Assembly (NCBI GenBank): GCA_035771175.1
Contig: CM069613.1
Span: 3,530,001 to 3,594,000 of the forward strand
From: Paratinospora sagittata
Taxonomy: Eukaryota; Streptophyta; Magnoliopsida; Ranunculales; Menispermaceae
Length of the DNA stretch: 64,000 bases
Direction: 5' to 3'
Shown here: piece after piece, positions 35,638-48,800 of the stretch
Position numbering within the stretch: the stretch's first letter is position 1
How the letters are laid out: the number at the start of each line of letters is the position of its first letter
Position numbers and translations under genes: made by a program
Notes under the pieces: generated by a model
Told to the model about the DNA's origin: nothing
The model's input: only the letters and a program-made list of their open reading frames with translations
Databases searched by the model: none

Positions 35638-37750
35638 TCAAGCCTGAGAAGGGACATGCTTATCCAAGAAAGCCTGGGCCAGATTGCTGAAGCTTACACT
35701 TACAGACCCAGCAGCAGCATATCTCTTGATGACATCCACGACTTGGGGCTTTAGAATTTCTTCCTTGTGGTGGTGATCACATAGATAATATAGAGCTCCC
35801 AGAGCATAATTCACCTGGAAATTGACCGATTAAATTCCAAGGAAAATATGATTTGGTTAACATCTGTTGACAGAACTGTCTCTCTCACTTTCTTTTGATT
35901 GGGGTGTGGAGATAGGTGTTAAGGCCACCACATTGTTTCTACTCCTAAGTATGCGATAGAAACACAAATTCGAAGCTAGCGATGAGACCTCATTCCACAC
36001 TTCAATTCACGAGTTTTCCACACAACTTTGATACGATGCATGTACCCAAAAAAAAAGAGCAACGGAATCCAAAGACAGTCGACTTACAGTGTTTTTAACC
36101 GGGCTTGAGAGACATTGAATAACTAATGGAATCCCACCACACTCAGCAATAATTGCAGCATTTGCTGGGTCTGCAAAGAGTAAATCTTTAAGACAGATAC
36201 ACATATTTAGGATGATATTGTTAAACTGATAGAAAATTTGATTGGCTCACCAGCGCAAGCATTGCATATTCCCCCAACACCAAATTCTACAAGTTTCTCG
36301 TTTGGCTCTGTTATACAATCCAAGAACAGCTCCAAAACATTAAGCTGCTTAAGCCAAAGAAAACATTACATTCCCAATATGTTTGATGATGCAAACAAGA
36401 GGTAATAATGTATGATAATTATCAGTTGGATTTAAACCTGACGTAGAAACGTAAAATTGTACGGGTCATAGGCAAAGTTGGCCAAATTAGCTACTATCCT
36501 CTCCTTGGACTCTGCAAAACACCAAACCATCATGAAGAGCAATATAACAAGCTACATTGCTCCAGTGAGTGAAACAACATGATACACAGAGCTCCAAAAT
36601 AGTTAATATAAGTGATTCTTCACCATGAAGTACAATCTGCTGTAGGAATATTTGTTTACATAACAGTCTGTAAAGAAATATAATCTAGATAACCAACTCA
36701 ACTTTCTAACATAACTAGCAGAAAATTGATAAATTGCTTCCGCTCAGTCCCAATATCTTGAAACTCAAAGGCCTAATAAAGGCCCAAAACCTTAAATACA
36801 CACCACAAGATTATAATAGAGGTTTGGCTTGAGGGGGCATTAATTCATCAAACAATTCTCATTCTCTACCTCTTTCTTCTCTAATATTTAAGATATGTTG
36901 CCTTCTTTCCCTTTTCAGTTTTTTCAATAACCATTATATGACTGATACGTTGTGATACATGAACAAATGGTCATTCGTTTGACCTATCAATTCTCAAAGC
37001 TTCTGAAGAAATAATTACGTCTCGCGAATCAAAGGTAACGCTCCATTCTTCCCCCCAAGTGCCACATCTAATAGTAAAAAATGTATTACATCAAGAAATT
37101 CATGATCTCAAACAGCGTGAACAAGATACAATAATACCCAAAAATTTTGTAGAATTGAAATTTGTATATATACTACACGCAAATACACTAAGTCAAAAAT
37201 AATCAGCGCAGCTGTATTAGTTAGTAATATGCTACTTGTTTTGCATTAACAATCATCTGGAGTTTTCTATCAAAATAAAAGCAAGAAGCGTCTGTTTAAT
37301 GGTTGACCGTAACATTATAAATAGTATAACAAACAAATCCAACTTGCCAAATAGCTCACTAAGAAGTGCTTCCCAAACTAAGAATTCCTTAATAAATTTT
37401 ACCATACCTATCAATGAAGGGACCGATGATCAATTAGTCTCACACAAGTAAAAAGGTAGAATAAAAAACAAATAAATCACAAATTCGACTAGCTATATAC
37501 GCTAAATTCAAAAAAATACCTTCAGTAGTTGCATTCTGAAATTCGTTCACCAATTCCTGCAGCAGAGATGGGCAGAAGAAACATTGGTGAAATACTAACC
37601 ACTATACAAAACAAGTTATGTATGACAACACAGCTGGAGCTAAGCAAAATAAAGAAAATGCCCAGAATTTAACCGTACCTGAAGGTATTTCACCCTTGGA
37701 GTACCATACTGCCCGGTTCGCTCCACCTGTCTCTGATCATTAGTGAACAT
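35638..37750 (-). CDS. ARMC7: Armadillo repeat-containing protein 7-like
   Basis: Six coding exons, 5' to 3': 37750-37679, 37556-37520, 36511-36438, 36344-36251, 36170-36088 and 35814-35638. They give 178 residues with consistent phases, the normal length for ARMC7. The protein starts [20 protein letters not shown]. It carries armadillo-type repeats with [60 protein letters not shown] and [10 protein letters not shown], and ends [22 protein letters not shown]7 is a small conserved armadillo protein linked to the spliceosome in animals (family knowledge); its role in plants is not settled. A 5' UTR intron probably spans 37865-39050 (acceptor TTTTTCAG before GATTTG, donor GTAATC), with the promoter beyond 39100. 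The protein shows no damage. Confidence 0.93.
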
Positions 37751-37864
37751 GATGACGATTTCCACTTTGCTCAACAAGTGATCACAATCATGGAAACACA
37801 ATTCTTTTGTTGATATTTCTGTTCCTATGAAGACTGGAATGTAATTTGCTGAAATTCAAATCCT

Positions 37865-39200
37865 GAAAAAACATATCAAAATTGCAGCAACATTACTCCA
37901 AAAAGGTAATTAAAGATCATTACTGAGGTTTTTCCCTATGGAAAACCTTAGTAATGGGAATGCCTTCCAAAATAAAACATGAATTAATAAATAGACAAGC
38001 ACATAAAATGGAAAAGAAGAGACCATCCAATTTAGCTAAAAAGGGATAGAAGATCAACTCCGTTACTTGTGAACATTATTGTTATAAATGTGAATCGGAA
38101 TCAAATCATTCGAAGGTTGATGAATATTCAATCGGATTCACATCAGGGAATTATAATATTCATAAAACAAAATGTGAATTGTATATTTCTAAATATTAAG
38201 TACCCATTGAGTTATAAAGACGTTACTGTTTTTTTAGCTAATTAACAATTCAGATTGATTCAGCTAGTGATTTAGTCCAATTTACTTGCAATTCACCAAC
38301 GATTCAAACCAGTTCACAAGTATAGCGATTCAAGAATCCGATTTGAATCATTTTGGAGTGAAACATACAATTCACTGATCAAATCCAGATTCTGACAATT
38401 ATTCTCATGAAACTAGCGTAGAAATCAACAACTAAATGCTATCACATGGTCACAACTCACAATAATATCGAGTGTGAAACCAAAATCTAAAACTTGGACA
38501 CCTAAACAATACAGTTCTACCATATATAAACCACCTATGCATCCAACCACAAGCCACAAATATAGCCTTCTTCTAGGCAGACCTTTTTCAAACCACCAAG
38601 TATTCTCCTAAACCCCAATAACCACATTCAATTATGTAAGTTGTGGCGACAAGGCAAGCTTCATGAAGAACTAGCAAACTTCGTCAATAATTTTGAGAAT
38701 TAACTCTAACCCAATACCCTCCAAATGCTAAAATAGCATTTTTTCATATTCCTCTTACAAAATGGGTTCAGAACATTCATCAAACATGCATAAGGCGCTG
38801 AACCAAACATATCCCATTAAATGGTGAGTTCTTCGCAGACAGAATTACAAATTTCCTTTCAAATTCACAATGAATTATCGAATGGGTATCCAACAAATTT
38901 TCAGAAAAACAAAATCAAAACTAATTCGTCCAATTATTAGCTAATAACTTCTGCGTTCAAAGGTTTTCTAACATGAAACTCAAAGCTCAAAAAGAAGAAA
39001 ATTGAACTAAGCAAGACAAAAAATTGTAGCCATTACCAGAGTTCGATTACCCTATTGATGAGTCGTCGTCTCTCGCTTATCTCAGCCTCTCCTAATCGCT
39101 CTTCGACCCAAATTTCTGTTTTTCTCGCTCTTACTCCCTAATTAAACCACTTCTCAAATTCCTCTACTATCCAATTTTTCCCTCCTTTCGCTGATTTGGG
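37865..39200 (-). promoter_or_regulatory. 5' UTR intron, leader exon and core promoter of the ARMC7-like gene
   Basis: On the minus strand the leader exon is probably about 39051-39150, followed by an intron to 37865. No alternative start codon with conserved coding is seen. Nothing else recognisable lies in the intron. Confidence 0.5.
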
Positions 39201-39439
39201 TGTGTTTTTCTTTTTCTTTTTTTAATTGTTTTATGTAATTTGATTATGTTTGATTAATCTAGTAGGGACGAGTTTTTGAAAAAAAAGAATTATGTATAGG
39301 AATGTTATGCAATTGATTGTCAGTATTTAAAGAAAAAAAATAAAAATAAAATCAATCTCCTTCTCAATTAATTCTGCTTTGCTGAGAAATATATTTAATA
39401 TTATTGATTATGCAATTTATGCTCAGATTATGCTAAACG

Positions 39440-39665
39440 AAATATATAACTTTTCGTATAATTCATTTGGTTAAGCATCTACCCCCTTAGTTCAAGTAAG
39501 GTAGGGGTTTAAGCCTCGATACAAAGTGAGAAGTTGTTGTACTCTTTTTGAGCACTTGTTATGGTCCTATTGGGCATTAGTGCAGGCATTTGTGTTAATA
39601 GTTGGGACAACCCTTGACCTTATCCGGAGAACAATCCTTGCAAAAGTATTTTGGTATGTTAATAA
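39440..39665 (+). repeat. SINE-like segment
   Basis: TTTGGTTAAGCATCTACC and GGGGTTTAAGCCTC are spaced like A- and B-box elements of a tRNA-derived SINE head. The body is not related in an obvious way to the other SINE-like copies here. Weak call. Confidence 0.35.
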
Positions 39666-39685
39666 GAAGCTTCAACTGTAATTTA

Positions 39686-39969
39686 GGTATGTTTGGGAGA
39701 ATTTTTTTAAAATGCGTTTAAAGCAAAAATGTTTTTAAAGATGTTTGACAATAACTACTTCTAATTAAACTGTAGTAAAAAAAAATAGTTCTAAACTTTT
39801 AGAACAATTTAAGAGGGACTAGCACGCTTTTGGTAGACACCCAACTCGAAAAAAGTTTTTAAAAAAGCTCCCTCGAGTAAGGCCTCAATTAAAAGTAAGT
39901 ATTGTCAAACGCATTTAAAAATATTTTTAGTTTAAAAACTCTTTTGAAAAAGTTTTACCAAACAAGACC
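39686..39969. mobile_element. Tourist-like MITE (PIF/Harbinger type)
   Basis: The 284-bp element has ends GGTATGTTTGG.. and ..CCAAACAAGACC, flanked on both sides by TTA (39683-39685 and 39970-39972). TTA/TAA duplication plus GTTTGG ends is typical of Tourist-like MITEs. The interior is AT-rich and partly self-complementary. Confidence 0.7.
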
Positions 39970-40780
39970 TTATTTTTCAACTGTGAAAAAGCTTCTCGGG
40001 GAAAAAAAACATTGTTTAAGAATAATTTCTTAAGAAATCCTATTTTCTTAAGAAAAAAAAATATTATTAAACAGCTCTTAGTTTACACCCAGTGTTCTAT
40101 TAGCTGTTGACTTATTTTCAATGTATTCTGATTCAGGTTACTTAAAGAAAACAAGGGATCGAAGATCTTTGAAACATGGAACTAAAAATAAATAATAATT
40201 GATTTGAAATAATAAAATATATACTTTCCATACCCCAACTTGATTGTTGAATATATAATTAAAAACACCTCTTTCCAGATCTTATGAAATAATATTCTAT
40301 ATCATCTCTTTTCGTATTGGGCTGATCATGTCAAATTGATAATACTCTATTAGCCCACCATATGTGAACGTGTTAATGATGGTCCAATTTCTTTATTATA
40401 TTCTCATATATAGCAAAGCGCCCTTCACGTTGTTGCATCATACGAAAAAATATATATATCCAACGCATGATGGTTTCTTCACTATGGCTCACTTTTTAAG
40501 AAGCTCCTTTATTCGAAATTATAGCCTCTAACTAAACATGGGCTATCTGTCGCGCTGTACATCTAAACTTTTTTTCTCTAAGTTGCCTTTTTGTCAACAG
40601 CAGTCACAGCAGTCAGAATGCGGGCGCACCATCGCAGTGGAGAACGTCAGTCTCGTATCTCATAATATTGTCATATCGCCATGTAGCAACCCAACCGTAG
40701 CTGGTCTACATCGAAACGATTATTTATCTGCTACTATTCATAAATAGTGCATGGCCTTCTTAAAAATCAAACTCAATACC
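39970..40780. other. Intergenic spacer
   Basis: AT-rich up to 40500. 40540-40745 is clearly more GC-rich than its surroundings and holds a 69-codon open frame with no family I recognise; I do not call it a gene. Confidence 0.4.
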
Positions 40781-40784
40781 TCCC

Positions 40785-41030
40785 TTAAGGAGTTAGATTT
40801 CGCATTCCTAGTAACCACTGAGCGATTCCCTTTTTTTATAAATAAGTGAGAGTTTTTCTCTTTTCTAATAAAAGTGAAACAAAATTATGATAATTATTTT
40901 ACATAGTCTCTGTTCAGGCCTCTTATGTTATTTATCGTTGCGCTCTTCTTATTGGTCCTACTGAAGGGTCTCGACTTTCTCTGGCTCCAGTGTCAGTATC
41001 TTTTAATATTGTCTCAACACTAAAAAAATA
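40785..41030 (+). mobile_element. SINE-like element, copy 1 of a pair
   Basis: Shares many blocks with 41690-41955 in the same orientation: TCTAATAAAAGT, ATGATAATTA/ATAATAATTA, a GGTCCTACTGA/AGTCCTACTGA core, TTTCTTTGGC/TTTCTCTGGC, and a terminal TACTTAAAAAATAAA-like A-rich tail. Both have a B-box-like GAGTT..ATTTTCGC near the left end. This fits a tRNA-type SINE; the family name is unknown. Confidence 0.55.
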
Positions 41031-41689
41031 AAAAAAATTATAGCCACTAAATTATAATTAGTAATCATATTGCAATTCTTACAAATCACTAATAGATAAT
41101 GGAGTCTCGTTGTGAGTAGTTGGGTCTTGACATAAACATTTATTTGTTGCATTAATAGTTGGACTCTCATTGTCTTTAATTCATGGGTCTGAAATGATTT
41201 GTACATAGGTTATAATTCAATGCAACAAATATTATGAATTGACCAAAACTTATGAATTTAGTCATATCTTTTTATAATCCAATAATGATTTTATTAGATA
41301 TTGTTTCAATTTAAATTATATCTTCATGATTATCTACATTTAACTTACACGTCAATATCAACACACAACGATACCTATCAAAGCATTAAATGAGAAAACT
41401 TAGAAGACTATATATGATTATACTATAAGATGAAGGTACTCTACTATATATCAAAATAATATTATGACAATACCATTTCATATGATCTTTTTTATGCTTA
41501 TATATATATATACTTTATATATGTAATATGTGGATGTCTTTTTTGGCTTATAATTATTATGATTATGCTAACAAACACGTTGTTTTCTACATAATAAAAT
41601 GGATATTGCTCCTTAAAATCATAAAGTAAACTATGGATAATTAGATTTTGAGATTCAAACTTTATCACAAAATCACAAACGTTGGCTAG
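41031..41689. other. AT-rich spacer
   Basis: No gene or repeat with a partner in the window was found. Confidence 0.45.
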
Positions 41690-41955
41690 CGTCAACAGTA
41701 TGTATCTAAATCTCTTCACTCGAAGTCAGGAGTTTAATTTTCGCTCATTGCAAATAAGTAAAGTTTTTTTTTTTTTCTAATAAAAGTAGGAGCAAGACTA
41801 TAATAATTAGATCACACGGTCTCCATCTGAATCTCTTATGGTCATCACCGTTGTGCTCGCCTTATTAGTCCTACTGAGGAATTTTAATTTTCTTTGGCCC
41901 TCATGCCAACATTCTCTGATATTACGTCAGTACTTAAAAAATAAAATAAAAAATT
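41690..41955 (+). mobile_element. SINE-like element, copy 2 of a pair
   Basis: The partner of 40785-41030 (see that entry). This copy keeps TCAGGAGTTTAATTTTCGCTC near the left end and finishes in CAGTACTTAAAAAATAAAAT. The two copies are clearly diverged and lie about 0.9 kb apart in the same orientation. Confidence 0.55.
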
Positions 41956-42689
41956 GTATCTCAAAATCAATGGTAAGTTTGCTTAAAACTTAAACAATGG
42001 AATAATTAATGTAATTATTTGATATCTTAAAAGAGATAAATGCATTATATATGGTGGATAAACTACATGTGATCTCAACACAAATATGGATTTAAAATAA
42101 AAAATATATATGAGACAATACATGTTCAAAAAAGTAGCAAAAGGATTTGGAAAATAATGCAGTTAGAAAAAGTGAAAAAGTAAAGAGACCACTTTTGTCC
42201 AAAAGATGGTAAAAAAGTTTAATCATATTAATCTATAAAATAATAATCTATGACAGAAAAAAAAAAGGGAATCTCAACATTATGTTTGCATCCTTAAAAT
42301 AAAATTTTAAAAATAATTTATAATAAAATTTGTTTATAATTCTATTATGTCCCACTACTCACATTATTTGGTACTAGAGATTGACATGTGCACTGGCCAC
42401 CTAATTTACAATAAATAAAAAAACATATAATCGATCTCAATGATAATATAGAAAAAGACATCACATTAATATTCAAACAATAAACACATTTTTTATAAGA
42501 AGATTATGATTAATAAAAATAATAATAATGGCAATGCTTGATATAATTAAAGTTAACATAATTTTAATTAATATTCATTTAGTAGTTATAAAGTTTTAAA
42601 ATATGATTTTTTTTTGTATTTTTTGTATTTTCTTCAAAATTTGGACAAAATTTATGAACACCCGTCATTTTGTAAACCAAATAGATAGA
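41956..42689. other. AT-rich spacer
   Basis: No gene and no definable element. Confidence 0.45.
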
Positions 42690-42970
42690 TTTTTTTTTTA
42701 GTAGATACAAAGTATAACCTACTCTAACTCGTAAGATATCAAGTCCATTCTTAATCTCACTAATTCCCACACCAATTGGTTAGAACAGCAATGACCTCGA
42801 ACGACACTAACATCTCTTAAGTTAAGTTTGATAATCAATAGCTTCCACTTATTGCGTACCTACACCGAAGTAGCCCTTAACTTTTACAGGTGCCTTTTTA
42901 CTACGTGTTGATTAAACTGTTGTCTTCTGTGACTCAAACCCTCGACTTATCCGATGCCCCTCAACATCCA
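42690..42970 (-). repeat. Dispersed repeat, copy B
   Basis: The reverse complement aligns with 27890-28190. It reads GGGTTTGAGTCACAGAAGAC, then AACACGTAGTA, and later GGTGTGGGAATTAGTGAG and GTAGGTTATACTT. The two copies are inverted relative to each other and 14.5 kb apart. Confidence 0.65.
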
Positions 42971-43685
42971 TTGATACAAGGTGTCGTTGATTGGATGATA
43001 TACAACTCCTTATCAGTGATCATAGCCGTCCATCTTAAGAAGAATTGACGGTCCTGATCAAACCATGAACGGTAATGATCTGCAGTACTCAACTTAAAAC
43101 GGTGCACCACAGAGCACCGGATCATTTCTCTCTCACTAAAAATATTCTTCCGTCACGGTCCGGTTGCCTCGTCACAGCTGATCAGCCAGAGGCTCTCCCC
43201 TTGCGTGGGTGGGACCAAACCAACTGAATAAAACATTGGATATTCCGCTTTGGGAAGTTTTCTCCCATATTTACATCTATGCCACTCTAGTCAAAACGCT
43301 CGTACGAGAGCAGTTTAGTCCAATTGTAAATAATTGATTGCTTAAGCCTCCATTTACGTTGCCCTAAATGAGAACACGCGTTGTCTTCAGTGGATCAATT
43401 TACGATTTTGCCCTCCACTCGTCTGACAACGGCGGTGATTGAATGCGACACTTTTTCTCTGAAATCCTCGCATTTACTTGTACATTTGGAAACAAAGTTA
43501 CAAAATAGTGCACTGTCTTTCTTTCCAAATAACAAATATGCCATCAAAAAAAAAGAAAAAAAATGTAGATTTTTCCATTTAAAAATTAAAATGATAATTA
43601 ATAAACCAAGTTTTAAAGCTTATAAATGACTTTTTTCTTCCTTTTCATCTTTCTCTTCTTAACCTTTCTAAAAATATATATACAA
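42971..43685. other. GC-richer, promoter-like island
   Basis: 43000-43420 stands out from the AT-rich flanks. It contains CCGTCC, GACGGTCC and AACGGT motifs and a CACGCG-type core. The composition is like the Di19 promoter here. No gene starts from it on either strand; the nearest is DUF789, 2.5 kb to the right. It may be an orphan promoter or a distal regulatory region. Confidence 0.35.
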
Positions 43686-43687
43686 TC

Positions 43688-43915
43688 AAAGAGGCGTTGG
43701 CAAAATGGTTAGATAAAGGGACAAATAACCGAAAGATTGTAACTTCGAGCCTCATTCACTTATTCTCCCTTTAAGATATAAATGAGCCCGAATAAATTTT
43801 TTTTTTCGAGATTTCAGAGGGTGCCATCTTTCTGGGCTAGAGACTTGCACTATCTTGAGATTAGTCGGATGCGGTAAGCTAACCTGGATACCTAAATCTT
43901 AAAAAAAAAAAAAAG
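43688..43915 (+). mobile_element. tRNA-derived SINE with poly-A tail
   Basis: GTTGGCAAAATGGTTAG fits an A box and AACTTCGAGCCTC fits a B box, spaced as in tRNA-derived SINEs. The body continues to GACTTGCACTATCTTGAGAT, TAGTCGGATGCGGTAAGC and ends in a 15-base A tail. Target duplications are not clear. Confidence 0.65.
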
Positions 43916-45531
43916 AATTGAAAATATAATAGAATTGATTAATTGAATCTTTTTGTTGTTAAATTTATGATTGTGATTTATATTTGTTAAAAATATTTTT
44001 TGTATAATAAGAATATTAAAATAAAGCAATAATGATATAATTTGAGATATCAATTGTTAATTGAGAATGATTAATGATATTATATAGTCATCAAAGTTAC
44101 AAATTATGTTTCAATTAATATTATTGTGAAATTGTGCTTAGTTTAAAGCTTATTAATTGGTATATATATATAAATGTGCATATTTCATCTCACTAATTTT
44201 AATTTTTTATTTATATGTATTATGTCTATGACGTAGGATATTGTAGAATATTGTTAAGAAGAAACACAAATTTATTTATTTATTTTTTGCAAAAAAAAAA
44301 AAACTTTATTGAGGAAAGGAACCAAAATAAAATAAGAGATTAAAATACAACTAATGCACACACAAACCCAAACCACAAATATTATTAACAAGCATTTTGA
44401 AATTTATAACCTCTTAATATATTTAACTTTTTCTTAGCTATCTCGAGCAATCCGTTAAAAAATAAAAACTAGATATATTATGCTTATAAAATACCGTAAA
44501 ATATTTGTTATAAATAAGTATTAATCAATTGATGTTAATAATAAATAGTGACATATTGTTATGCTACATGCACCAGCTAGCTGAGAACACATTGTAAACA
44601 AAACAAGTTAAGATATGACATTTGTCCTAGAGGTGTTAACAGTTTACTTTAGATCGGTTTAATGTTCAAACCTAAACTAAATCAAATATAATCGATTTTG
44701 GTTCAGTTTGAATTGATCAGTTTAAAGATTTACATGTACATACATTAAATAAATTAAAATAATTAATTATATATGTATGTATATAAGGTAATTTTAACTT
44801 TTTTTAATACATATTTAAAAAACTTGAAAACTATCTTTAATATTTATATTATAAAAGAATTATAGACATTAAAAAAAATATTAATAATTTTAATTTTAAA
44901 ATCAGTTCGGTTCGATTTAGATCAGTTTTCAAAGTCTCACTGTAATATGAACCAAACATATTAATTTATATTTATTTCAAACCTAAATCACATCAAACTT
45001 ATTAAAAAATTACACTAAACACATTTATTTGATTCGGTTTTCCTGTTTGAATCAATCCATTGATACTCCTAATTCTTCCAATAACATTAGTTATCTAAAA
45101 ACAAAATTTTCACCGGTTTATTAACAAAATTCCATTAATCAGATTAAAAAAAAAACATTATCTGTAGAAAATCTTTTAATAAATGCTATCATTTCTTCAA
45201 GATCACAATATTCTAAAACAAAAGATTCCTTTTATAAAATTTATCTTATAATTTTTTTTTTAAATACGTACAATTATTTAATTTATTTTTATAACATTAC
45301 AATAATACCAAAAAAGTTAAGGAAAAAAAAAGGGAAAGGGGCAAAAGCGTCTTTTCACCATCTCCTAATTATCCAGCACAGGATTTCCCTGTGTGAGTGA
45401 GACGTGATGACAGAGTGACACATATGAAGACATCTGGCCAAGCGATGAAGGGCATTGCCGTAATCTCCGCTACAAACTAGAGTTTCACCTCACCTACTCA
45501 ACTCTGGAAATTACCAAAATAGCCTTGCGAG

Positions 45532-45571
<40 letters not shown>

Positions 45572-45885
45572 AACTCCCACACTTCATAAGTCTGGACTCT
45601 TCGATTCTTTTTTCTCATCCCTCCGGCGTTTCAAAGAAGGAACAGAAGATAAAAACACAACAAGAAGAAGAAAAAACGCAAACTGTTCTAAAAAATCCTT
45701 AAAAACAGCTCTGCTTCTTCGCCATTACCAGATCTCTCGTTACAAATCGAAAGTCCTCAAAAAAACTTATTTAATTTATACAAACGATTTCTGATACGGA
45801 GAAGAAGAACAGATTTTCGTCTCTGATCTGAGTTTCTTCGCATTCTTGTTTGCGTTCTTCGAATCTACTCTGTAAATTCTCTGCA
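43916..45885 (+). promoter_or_regulatory. Spacer, then promoter and 5' UTR of the DUF789 gene
   Basis: 43916-45330 is AT-rich with no gene. From about 45340 GC content rises toward the DUF789 start. A pure CT repeat, 34 nt long, lies at 45537-45570. The leader up to 45885 is rich in CTTCTT and AAGAAG. An in-frame TTG at 45850 extends the reading frame, but ATG 45886 is the first proper start. Confidence 0.55.
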
Positions 45886-48800
45886 ATGTCCGGTTCTGGA
45901 GGGTTTAGTTACGCTCGAAGTCACACTGGCGATCGGTTCTACAATCCGCCAGCAATGCGGAGACAGCAACAGCAGTTTATGCAGCAGCAGCAGCAGCAGC
46001 GGCAGCTGATGCAGAGGCAAGCGAGGACGAAGGCGACGCCGACGGTTGAACCGGAGAATCGGAATCGAACTGAATCGGACGGTTCGGCGCCGTCGAAACC
46101 ATCGGTTCGTTACTCGCCACCGCCGCCATCGAGGCCGATTACAAATTCGACGAACTTGGATCGGTTCTTGGAATCGATTACGCCTCTAGTTCCGGCGCTG
46201 TACATGTCAAAGGTACCGGAAAAAGTGGGGTTTTATATCGTTGTTTTATCATCGACATTTTCGTTGATTGTGTGGATTTTTCTTTGAGCGTCTTGCAGAC
46301 TTGCATGAAAGGATGGGGGAATTTGAATGGCGATTCACAGCCGTATTTCAACCTTGGGGACCTTTGGGAGTCGTTCAGGGAGTGGAGCGCGTATGGAGCT
46401 GGAGTGCCTGTTCTGCTGAACGGAAGAGACTCCGTTAAACAATATTATGTGCCGTACTTATCTGGTATTCAGCTGTATATCGACCCATGGAAGTCCTCAT
46501 CGATGCCTAGGTGAGAATTCTTGCTTCAAATTAGTGTTATTTAGGTTGGTTCCGATTGAAATTAGTTCGCTTTTTCACAATGTGTATGCTTTTTTTTGGT
46601 GTGTTCGTGCATGGCTGGCTTGTTTAGGATTTAATGTTCGCTGTGGTAAGATCCCTGAGCTTAAGGGGAATTTTTATTTGAAATCATTGTAGACTGTGGA
46701 TGCTCATTGATTTTTCATTTGGTTCAAGTCTAAATGTTTTTAAGGCAGATTTGTCTGTGTTTTGTGGATTTTATGTTTAATTTTTTCTGTATTGACATTT
46801 TATTTAATTTCATTGGAAGCAATTATGCGAGGCTGCAGTTAACTTTTTCTTGTACAAACCTTTTGTCACCGGTGACTAATAATCTACGTGATAAATGATG
46901 GTTTTAGATGTAACTGGACTGATTGCACTGTTGCTGCTTGCGAAGATAAGCTGATTGCAACCCCGATTGTGGCAGGCTGGCATGAAAAGCTGTTTCTTTT
47001 TTCCTTTCCTAATAAATCATGTTTGTCTTCATCATTTACTTTCAGTGATTATACATAATAAAGTTATCAATAAAAGATCTTATGAAGCTTTCTAGTGCTA
47101 TTACCCCGTGCAAACACAATGCCAGCTATATGTAGTTCCAAACTTGCTATTATAGGAGCATGTTATACATGTTATGCCACGAGTCTAGTTTTTTGTGTTG
47201 CTGATCATTTGTCAAATTATCCTGTTTTCCGTTTCTATTAGCTTCAGTTCGCATCATTATTGTTACTCTTTGGTTATGATATTGTGAAGGGTGGGCTTTG
47301 ATGTAATGTTAGAGGTTGATTCATTGTGAGTTAGAGGTCATGAATCTGAAATTAGAAGCAAACTCCCCTTAATGCAGGGGTAAGGCTGTGTACGTCTGCG
47401 TCACCCTTGCCCTAGAACTATTGTGGCGGGAGTCTCATGCATTGGGTATGCCCTTTTTTGAGTGATGGTGTTACCAACCAAAAAAAAAGCGTTTATTTGG
47501 CCACTCTAATGGAAAGAACGTCTCCACTTTTACTGTATTGTATACTATTCACTTAGTGCCGTTCATTTTCTTCCTTAGATGGCTGTCTCCTACCTATGCA
47601 AGAGGTAAACTTCACTGTTGCTATTTGAGACTTTTGACCATGATGTTGCAGCCATTTCGTTGATATCATTATTGCAATCACTTTGTTTTGATTAATCATT
47701 TGGTCTTCATGGAATAATGGAAATAATCTGTATGTCATCATTTTAAGTTAAGGCATAACTGATTGAAGGACTAACAAATGGAAGCAGAAAAAAGATTGAC
47801 ATGGTTGTTTGTCATTAACCATCAAGGTTTCTATGTTTAGCAACTTGAGGATTGAAGAGGAAAGCTATGGTTTTTGCCAAATTATAGCTTGGTCGGATAA
47901 GGCCTAGCCAAAGATTCATACGTCTTCATCTTGAATGTGCTTACGATGGTGCTTGGCCATTTATATTGTTTACTAATAAAGTCGAAGGCTTAGAATAACA
48001 GTAATCTTGATCTGTTTATTTCCATTATCTTTGTCAAAGGAATTGAACCGACTAGAACTATTTGACAGGTGCAAAAATATTAGAAATTATTTCCACTGGT
48101 TCCTGCAAAAAGTTGATGCTCTTAACACGAGTGACATACATTTTAAATGACAAAATTACTTCCTGAATTTCCCCCAAGGCACTTCCTGTATGGGAGATTT
48201 TATTATTGTTTCCTTCACTTTAGGTTGAGGACAATTGTTCTCCATGCTCTCTCGCTCAATGACATAGCAACATACTATGTTTGTTGGATTTACCCTTTAA
48301 TCTAAAACTATCTTTCTATGATTTGAATTGTGGAGACCTCCAGTTGTTCATACTTTCTTTGATATGCTATTAAACTGTTGCATAATGTATAGCAGTTTCA
48401 TGAAATGGAAAATCTCCTCATTTGCAAGCTTTCTGCACAAGAGGTCCGGATGAACCACGCCTCCTGTATTCATACTATTCCTTTTATATCTTCTTTAACA
48501 CATTTCCAGGATTTCTTTTAGATATATCCAATGGGTTCTGCTGATTGTTGGGTTAGATTGTCAGCCATGACCAACTTTATTCTTTCTGTTATGTTCTCCA
48601 TTCAAACCTTAGGTTCAGAATCTTGAATTTTTCTTCCACACCTGTCCCAGAATTTGCGGTTAACAACAATTAATTGTAGATATACAAGAAAAGGGAACTG
48701 AAAAGGAACGAATTGCCTGCATAAGACATAGATCGGCATATGTTGGATGACAACTGATGCCCTTATGCATAATTAGAAACCTCGAAATATGGAAATGTTT

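Noticed and set aside
40538..40747. A 69-codon frame in GC-richer DNA
   Set aside because: The composition is unusual, but there is no known family, no splice context and no promoter signal.
45850..45885. In-frame extension of DUF789 upstream of ATG 45886
   Set aside because: It begins with TTG, and the family's N-terminus begins at MSGSGG.
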